64,000 bases of DNA, from positions 310,001 to 374,000 of the forward strand of contig NC_018318.1 in assembly GCF_000234665.1 (NCBI RefSeq), given 5' to 3'. Shown in pieces: positions 59,817 through 64,000 of this stretch. The notes beneath the pieces were generated by a model, which searched no databases, was not told the DNA's origin, and was given only the letters and a program-made list of their open reading frames with translations. Made by a program: the position numbers and the translations under genes. The stretch comes from Leishmania mexicana MHOM/GT/2001/U1103 (taxonomy: Eukaryota; Euglenozoa; Kinetoplastea; Trypanosomatida; Trypanosomatidae). The number at the start of each line of letters is the position of its first letter. Within the stretch, counting starts at the first letter, position 1.

Positions 59817-62800
59817 TTAGTAGGTCGAGTGCAGGACCTTCAAATATCCTGGCGGCATCCGCGGTGGAGGGGGCGGCATCTGATGCTGCATGGGCATGTG
59901 CGCAACGACTGATGAGCGAACCCTGTTTGCAGTCATGGGGTGACCACTGCCCATTGCAGCACTGTCATGCACGTTGCATACCCCCGGTATGGAGTTCATC
60001 ATCATCGGCTGCGGCACTGTGGTTGACCAGCGGTAGGGATAGTCCTGTGGGACTCCGCCAGAGCCTGTGTGCGGGATGGTGAGACGTCCCGGCGACATGG
60101 AGGCCGGCGGCATCTGCGGCCACGCAGCGGGCGGCTGGTGACGCGTGTGAGCCGCGTGCGGGAAGAGGTAGCAGAACCACCACGTCTGGAGGTCGCGCGC
60201 CCAACGCACCGCGCTCGGCACGTCCTTCACGGAGTGCGGCAGCGCCGCCGGGGCAGCGCCAGTTGCCTGTGTCTCCGCGGTGTTGGGGGTAGGGAAGAGA
60301 CGCAGCTCGGCCGGAATGTCGCACGCATCCATGTACTGCTCAATACGGGGGCATCGAACGTGCACCTCAGCGTTTCTGCCACTACCGCTACCGCTGCTGC
60401 CAAAGTAGGCAAGCGACGGCTTCAACATGAGCGACAGAGAGATAGAGCCCATAGGCGAGCTGATGGAGCCGGAGTGTAGGTACTGCAGTGGACAGGCAGA
60501 CGGCAGCTTATCATCCACGGCGTAGCCGCCGTCGCGGGCCTGACGTGCCTCCGTGCTCATGGCAGCCACCGCCGTGGCGGCATCAAAGCTACTTGCGGTG
60601 GCGATGTCCACAACGTCGGCCTCGTCGGCAAGCAAGCGCGCGTACCACCGCAGCAGTACTGCGTAGTACCTGTCGAACGCGGAGGACGACGACGCGTCGT
60701 TAGCTGCAGCGCCTGCGTGGTCGGGTTGTCTCGGCAACGCCGGTGGTGGCGGTGGCGGTGGTGGGAGGTACTTCATGGACGTGACCGGAGGCAGATCCTC
60801 CAGCGCCTTTGGCTTGCGGTTACGACGCACGCGCTTCTTCTTCCTCTGTGCGGCATCTGGTGCAGCGAGAGACCCCTCCTCCTCGTCGCCACCCTTTCCA
60901 TCCTCGTCGGAGTCCTCGACGTCGTTCTCGCCCTGCGCTTGATACGCCGCTGCGCCACTCCGTGGACGGCTCTCCTTTGGCGCTTGCACAGCGCCACTCT
61001 TGCCGTCTGTGGAAGCGGCAGGCATGAGCTGCACTGATGGCAACGGCCGGCCCTGAGCAGCGCCGACCTCGGCCAACGCGTGCGCCGGCACACCTTTCGC
61101 TGACGACGCTCCACCGTAGCTCTGCTGAGATGGGAGACGCCTGTCGCTGTAGCCCTGAACTTTGTCGCCGTCTGCCGAGCGCGCGCCTGCGTCGTTGCGG
61201 CTGTGCTGGCGTGGATAGAGCGGTGCCGCGGCCGTGTCACTAGAGGCGGGTGTGGATTGGGGTTCTGTGTCGCTCGGCAGGCCCGTCTGCGACGAGCCCA
61301 GCGCATAGGCACACGCGCCCCGGTAGCGTGGGGGCGTTGAGAACGGGGATTGAATGGCGCACCGCGGCCGTGCAGGGCTCACCGCTTTATATGGGCGATG
61401 AGGCGAGCGAGCAGGGATGGCTAGCTGTCGACGCGGCAAGTCGTCGTCTGCTGCAATGGATGCAGTAAGGCTGGAGCTGCTGCAGCCGTCGGGGGCCGGC
61501 TCCATCTCCTCCAACGGCACTGGCGAGACCGAGACCGCGACGGCGGGAAAGGAAGAAAACTGCCGCGTCGCGTCGCAGGCGACACTGCGGGTGCCGCTGG
61601 CGTCACCTACGCTGGTGCTGCCGATTGAAATGGTTGTCGACCCTGCTGCTGGCATGGCCGCCGCATGGGACAGATAAATATGAGGGACGCGCTGCTGCTG
61701 CTGCTGTGGGGGCACCGGGGAACGAGGCTCGAGGTAGGCGCGATCAAGTTGGTTTATCGCGGTGGGTATGAGCCCCGGCGGTCGGTTCGTCATGATGGCG
61801 TAGCCCTCCGAGGCGGCGCGAGCGGCGCCGCTGGAGTTCCTATTGCCCTCTCCCAGAGCGGCGGCGACCGGGGACGACTGCGGGTTGCTGTGGCGCGAGC
61901 CGTGCACGTACACCGGCACTACCTGCACCGGCAGTGCCGATGTCATCCACGGCTGCTGCGCCTCTCTAAACCTTGTATCGTGCTGGTTCGGCTCGGTGCG
62001 GGGGCCCGCTTCGGCACTGCGGCCATGCGCGGCCGACTGTGGCTGCAGTAGTGTCGTCTCCGGCGTCATGCGCACTCCAATGTACGGGTTGTTGCTGTTC
62101 GCGCTGACGGTAACGTTGATGCTGCCGGGGCTCTGGTAGAGATTTGACATCTCGAGCGTGGCGGTGCCTGCGCCGTAAAAGGCACCACTCTGATGGTGGA
62201 CGGAGTGATGATGATGGGCGCCGTACTGGGTGCCGCGGAACGACGACCCCGATGCGAGCAGCATGGCCAACGGTGCCGTGGCTGTTGCTGGTGAGTTTCT
62301 ACACGACTGCCCCACGGACGACGGGTCAGAGCGGCCCAAGAAGGAGCCTTCGCGTGAGAAGGACTCCACCGAGTGCTGAGGTGAAAAAACGGCTGCAGGC
62401 TGCTGCGGCTGTAGCAGAATGGAGGAGTGGTACGTCATACCAGCAATCGGCCTGGTCAGTGCCCGGCCGCATCGCGAGGTGGATGGCGACAATGATCGGG
62501 CGCGACGACTACGTATGATGCAACGGCGCCCTTGCTCGCCAGCGCCACAGTTGCCGTCAATGCTGAGATCTCTAGCACTCCCGTGCTCTACAAGCGGCGT
62601 ACTTGCTGGCGACTCAGGCATCAGTGGCGACCCCGCAGTGCTGGGAGAGGCGATGTATGGATTATGCCGGTACGAGCGGCCATATGCTGATACCAGCGTC
62701 GGGGACGGGGTGCCAGCGCGCCCGGCAGAGCTGCGGGCACCGGAGCAGCAGCAGGAGTGGAACAGCGAGCTACTTTCGCTGCGACTGTGATGTGAGTTGC

Positions 62801-63077
62801 AGCAGTCATGTGAACCGATCGACTCAGCGCGGGACATCGGCGGGGTCAGGAGGCAGCTGATGTCGCCACTGCGGGATGTGGCGGCAAGTGCAGGGATGCC
62901 AGGATGCTCTTCATCATCATTCGCCGCAGGAGAGCGGTATACACGCGCCGCCCCACCTGTGGAAGCAGCAGCAGCTGCTGCTGCGGGTATCGGGCCACCG
63001 CGCTTCACTGGACTGCTCCCCACGCCGCTGCCTTGGTCGCTCCTGAGTGTGAGCGCAGCAACACGCTTGGCAGACAT
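59817..63077 (-). CDS. Large low-complexity protein, function unknown
   Basis: 1086 residues from ATG 63077, the first ATG in frame. Most of the protein is Ser/Pro/Ala/His-rich and predicted disordered, with a basic KKKRVRRNRKPK patch at about 760 that could be a nuclear signal, preceded by an acidic stretch (DVEDSDEDGKGGDEEE). Two islands near the C-terminus look folded: FDRYYAVLLRWYARLLADE (about 800) and VPSAVRWARDLQTWWFCYLF (about 952). The tail is Met/Pro-rich. I recognise no family. The gene is supported by its length, the consistent frame, and a good pyrimidine tract plus AG 63 nt upstream. It is the first gene of the unit in this window, and its 3' UTR carries the SIDER-like block. 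Confidence 0.8.
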   Translation of the reverse strand: MSAKRVAALTLRSDQGSGVGSSPVKRGGPIPAAAAAAASTGGAARVYRSPAANDDEEHPGIPALAATSRSGDISCLLTPPMSRAESIGSHDCCNSHHSRSESSSLFHSCCCSGARSSAGRAGTPSPTLVSAYGRSYRHNPYIASPSTAGSPLMPESPASTPLVEHGSARDLSIDGNCGAGEQGRRCIIRSRRARSLSPSTSRCGRALTRPIAGMTYHSSILLQPQQPAAVFSPQHSVESFSREGSFLGRSDPSSVGQSCRNSPATATAPLAMLLASGSSFRGTQYGAHHHHSVHHQSGAFYGAGTATLEMSNLYQSPGSINVTVSANSNNPYIGVRMTPETTLLQPQSAAHGRSAEAGPRTEPNQHDTRFREAQQPWMTSALPVQVVPVYVHGSRHSNPQSSPVAAALGEGNRNSSGAARAASEGYAIMTNRPPGLIPTAINQLDRAYLEPRSPVPPQQQQQRVPHIYLSHAAAMPAAGSTTISIGSTSVGDASGTRSVACDATRQFSSFPAVAVSVSPVPLEEMEPAPDGCSSSSLTASIAADDDLPRRQLAIPARSPHRPYKAVSPARPRCAIQSPFSTPPRYRGACAYALGSSQTGLPSDTEPQSTPASSDTAAAPLYPRQHSRNDAGARSADGDKVQGYSDRRLPSQQSYGGASSAKGVPAHALAEVGAAQGRPLPSVQLMPAASTDGKSGAVQAPKESRPRSGAAAYQAQGENDVEDSDEDGKGGDEEEGSLAAPDAAQRKKKRVRRNRKPKALEDLPPVTSMKYLPPPPPPPPALPRQPDHAGAAANDASSSSAFDRYYAVLLRWYARLLADEADVVDIATASSFDAATAVAAMSTEARQARDGGYAVDDKLPSACPLQYLHSGSISSPMGSISLSLMLKPSLAYFGSSGSGSGRNAEVHVRCPRIEQYMDACDIPAELRLFPTPNTAETQATGAAPAALPHSVKDVPSAVRWARDLQTWWFCYLFPHAAHTRHQPPAAWPQMPPASMSPGRLTIPHTGSGGVPQDYPYRWSTTVPQPMMMNSIPGVCNVHDSAAMGSGHPMTANRVRSSVVAHMPMQHQMPPPPPRMPPGYLKVLHSTY

Positions 63078-63140
63078 CCAGCACAGCAGAGAAGGGTGTG
63101 TAGAGCGGAGAAGAGCCAAGGAGCGTTGCGTGTACTCACG

Positions 63141-63160
63141 CTCAACAACAAAAAAAATCG
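63141..63160 (-). promoter_or_regulatory. Candidate spliced-leader acceptor of the 59.8-63.1 kb gene
   Basis: On the minus strand an eight-T run and TTGTTG are followed by the first AG at 63142-63141. The implied 5' UTR is about 63 nt. It excludes the non-ATG upstream extension of the frame. Confidence 0.6.
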
Positions 63161-64000
63161 CTGAGATGAATGCCGCAAGAAACGCCGATGTGCTGTACAA
63201 TGAGTACAGAAGGAGAAGGGGGTGGAGGAGAGGAGCAGGTATGAGTCCTCCGGCGCACAGGCACACGACCGCACCACCTCCGGGAGAGAGAGGCAGACAG
63301 CGAGACAGCGAGGCGGATGGGAACTAAAGCAGGAAGCGGCAGCGAATCAGAGACACACGAGAAAGGCCTCGCTTTGTGCAGGGTGCGATCGAAGGAGAAG
63401 GTCGCGAGGCGGCGCAGGAAGCGGACAGAGGCGTGGCGTGGCGGGGCAACAAGGGTAACGCGAGAAGAGCGAGCGAGGGATCGAGTAGAGGTGCGCGTGC
63501 GTGTATGTGTGACAAGAAGGTGCGCCTTGTATGCGGCTCAGCGTCGAATTTCCTCCCTCGTTACCCTGCAGTCTTCTTCCGACCGGCCGCCACGAATGGG
63601 CTCGTATGTCGCGCCGCGTCACAGGACAGACTGTGACAACCCTGCGCGTGCATTCGGATGAGTTTATGTGTGTGTGTATGGAGTGATGGTGGTGGTGGGT
63701 GGGGGAGGAGAGGGGGGAATGGGTGCAGCCCAGGCGTGATGGCGAGGAGTCGGTGTGGGAGCCACACACGGAGGCACAGAAGAAAAGAGGAAGAGCAAGG
63801 GAGGAGAGGGGAGTGGAGGATACACATGCGCATCACTGTGTGCGTCTGCGTCTGCGTGGTGTGGGGTGTGTGGTGGTGGTGGGCAGGGGAGGAGGAGGGG
63901 GTGGGGGAAGGGGTACACGCCGCTCTTTGACGCCTGCGAGAATCTATGCACGGGTGAGGATGATGGGCACGCAAGAAGGAAGGGCGGAAAGGACCCGCGT
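63161..64000. other. Intergenic spacer to the right edge
   Basis: About 0.84 kb with no supported gene. It holds GGT and G/A-rich stretches at 63684-63716 and 63859-63912. The next gene to the right is outside the window. Confidence 0.55.

Noticed and set aside
63078..63266. Hydrophobic N-terminal extension of the unknown gene, looking like a signal peptide
   Set aside because: It has no ATG and includes the poly-T tract and AG acceptor, so it is non-coding.

Overview
The window looks like nuclear DNA of a trypanosomatid, most probably a Leishmania species. Every convincing coding region lies on the minus strand as one long uninterrupted frame without introns. The genes are spaced 0.8-3.8 kb apart, and the spacers are full of (GT/CA)n, (TA)n and purine/pyrimidine tracts. 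Pyrimidine tracts followed by an AG sit just 5' of several start codons, as expected for spliced-leader trans-splicing. This is the layout of one directional polycistronic unit, transcribed from right to left. No strand switch, tRNA, rRNA or CRISPR array was seen. One spacer (about 58.79-59.41 kb) resembles a degenerate SIDER retroposon, a family known from Leishmania.

In transcription order (right to left) the genes are: a large low-complexity protein of unknown function (59817-63077); an EDC4/Ge-1-like protein with a WD40-like N-terminus (54505-57084); a mitochondrial family-A DNA polymerase, best matching POLIC (46866-52145); glutathione synthetase (44211-46037); a small membrane protein cut by a 100-N assembly gap (40195-40371); a PP2C phosphatase (35239-38166); a candidate RTF1/Plus-3 protein (29703-31688); a candidate DMAP1/SWC4 protein (25415-28669); a predicted mitochondrial protein with recurring helical modules (21539-24595); two identical DUF1935 small calpain-related genes (19938-20285 and 17218-17565); a CSB/ERCC6-type SNF2 ATPase (10914-14756); a DYRK-family kinase (5922-8900); a CCDC113/CCDC96-family coiled-coil protein (2859-4583); and the N-terminal motor of a kinesin running off the left edge (1-1539).

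From memory, POLIC and glutathione synthetase are also neighbours on Trypanosoma brucei chromosome 7 and the Leishmania counterpart is on chromosome 14; this was not checked. Neighbouring genes in such units need not share a function. Even so, three predicted nuclear transcription or chromatin proteins (CSB, DMAP1-like, RTF1-like) lie within about 21 kb.

I do not see an obviously new multi-gene system such as a defence island or biosynthetic cluster. The most interesting items are: a roughly 125-residue insertion inside the DYRK activation segment; the divergent DMAP1- and RTF1-like proteins; the modular mitochondrial protein; the exact 477-bp duplication around the DUF1935 genes; a G-quadruplex-type run between the pyrimidine tract and the likely splice acceptor of the PP2C gene; and two genes whose first AG after the pyrimidine tract ends one base before the ATG.
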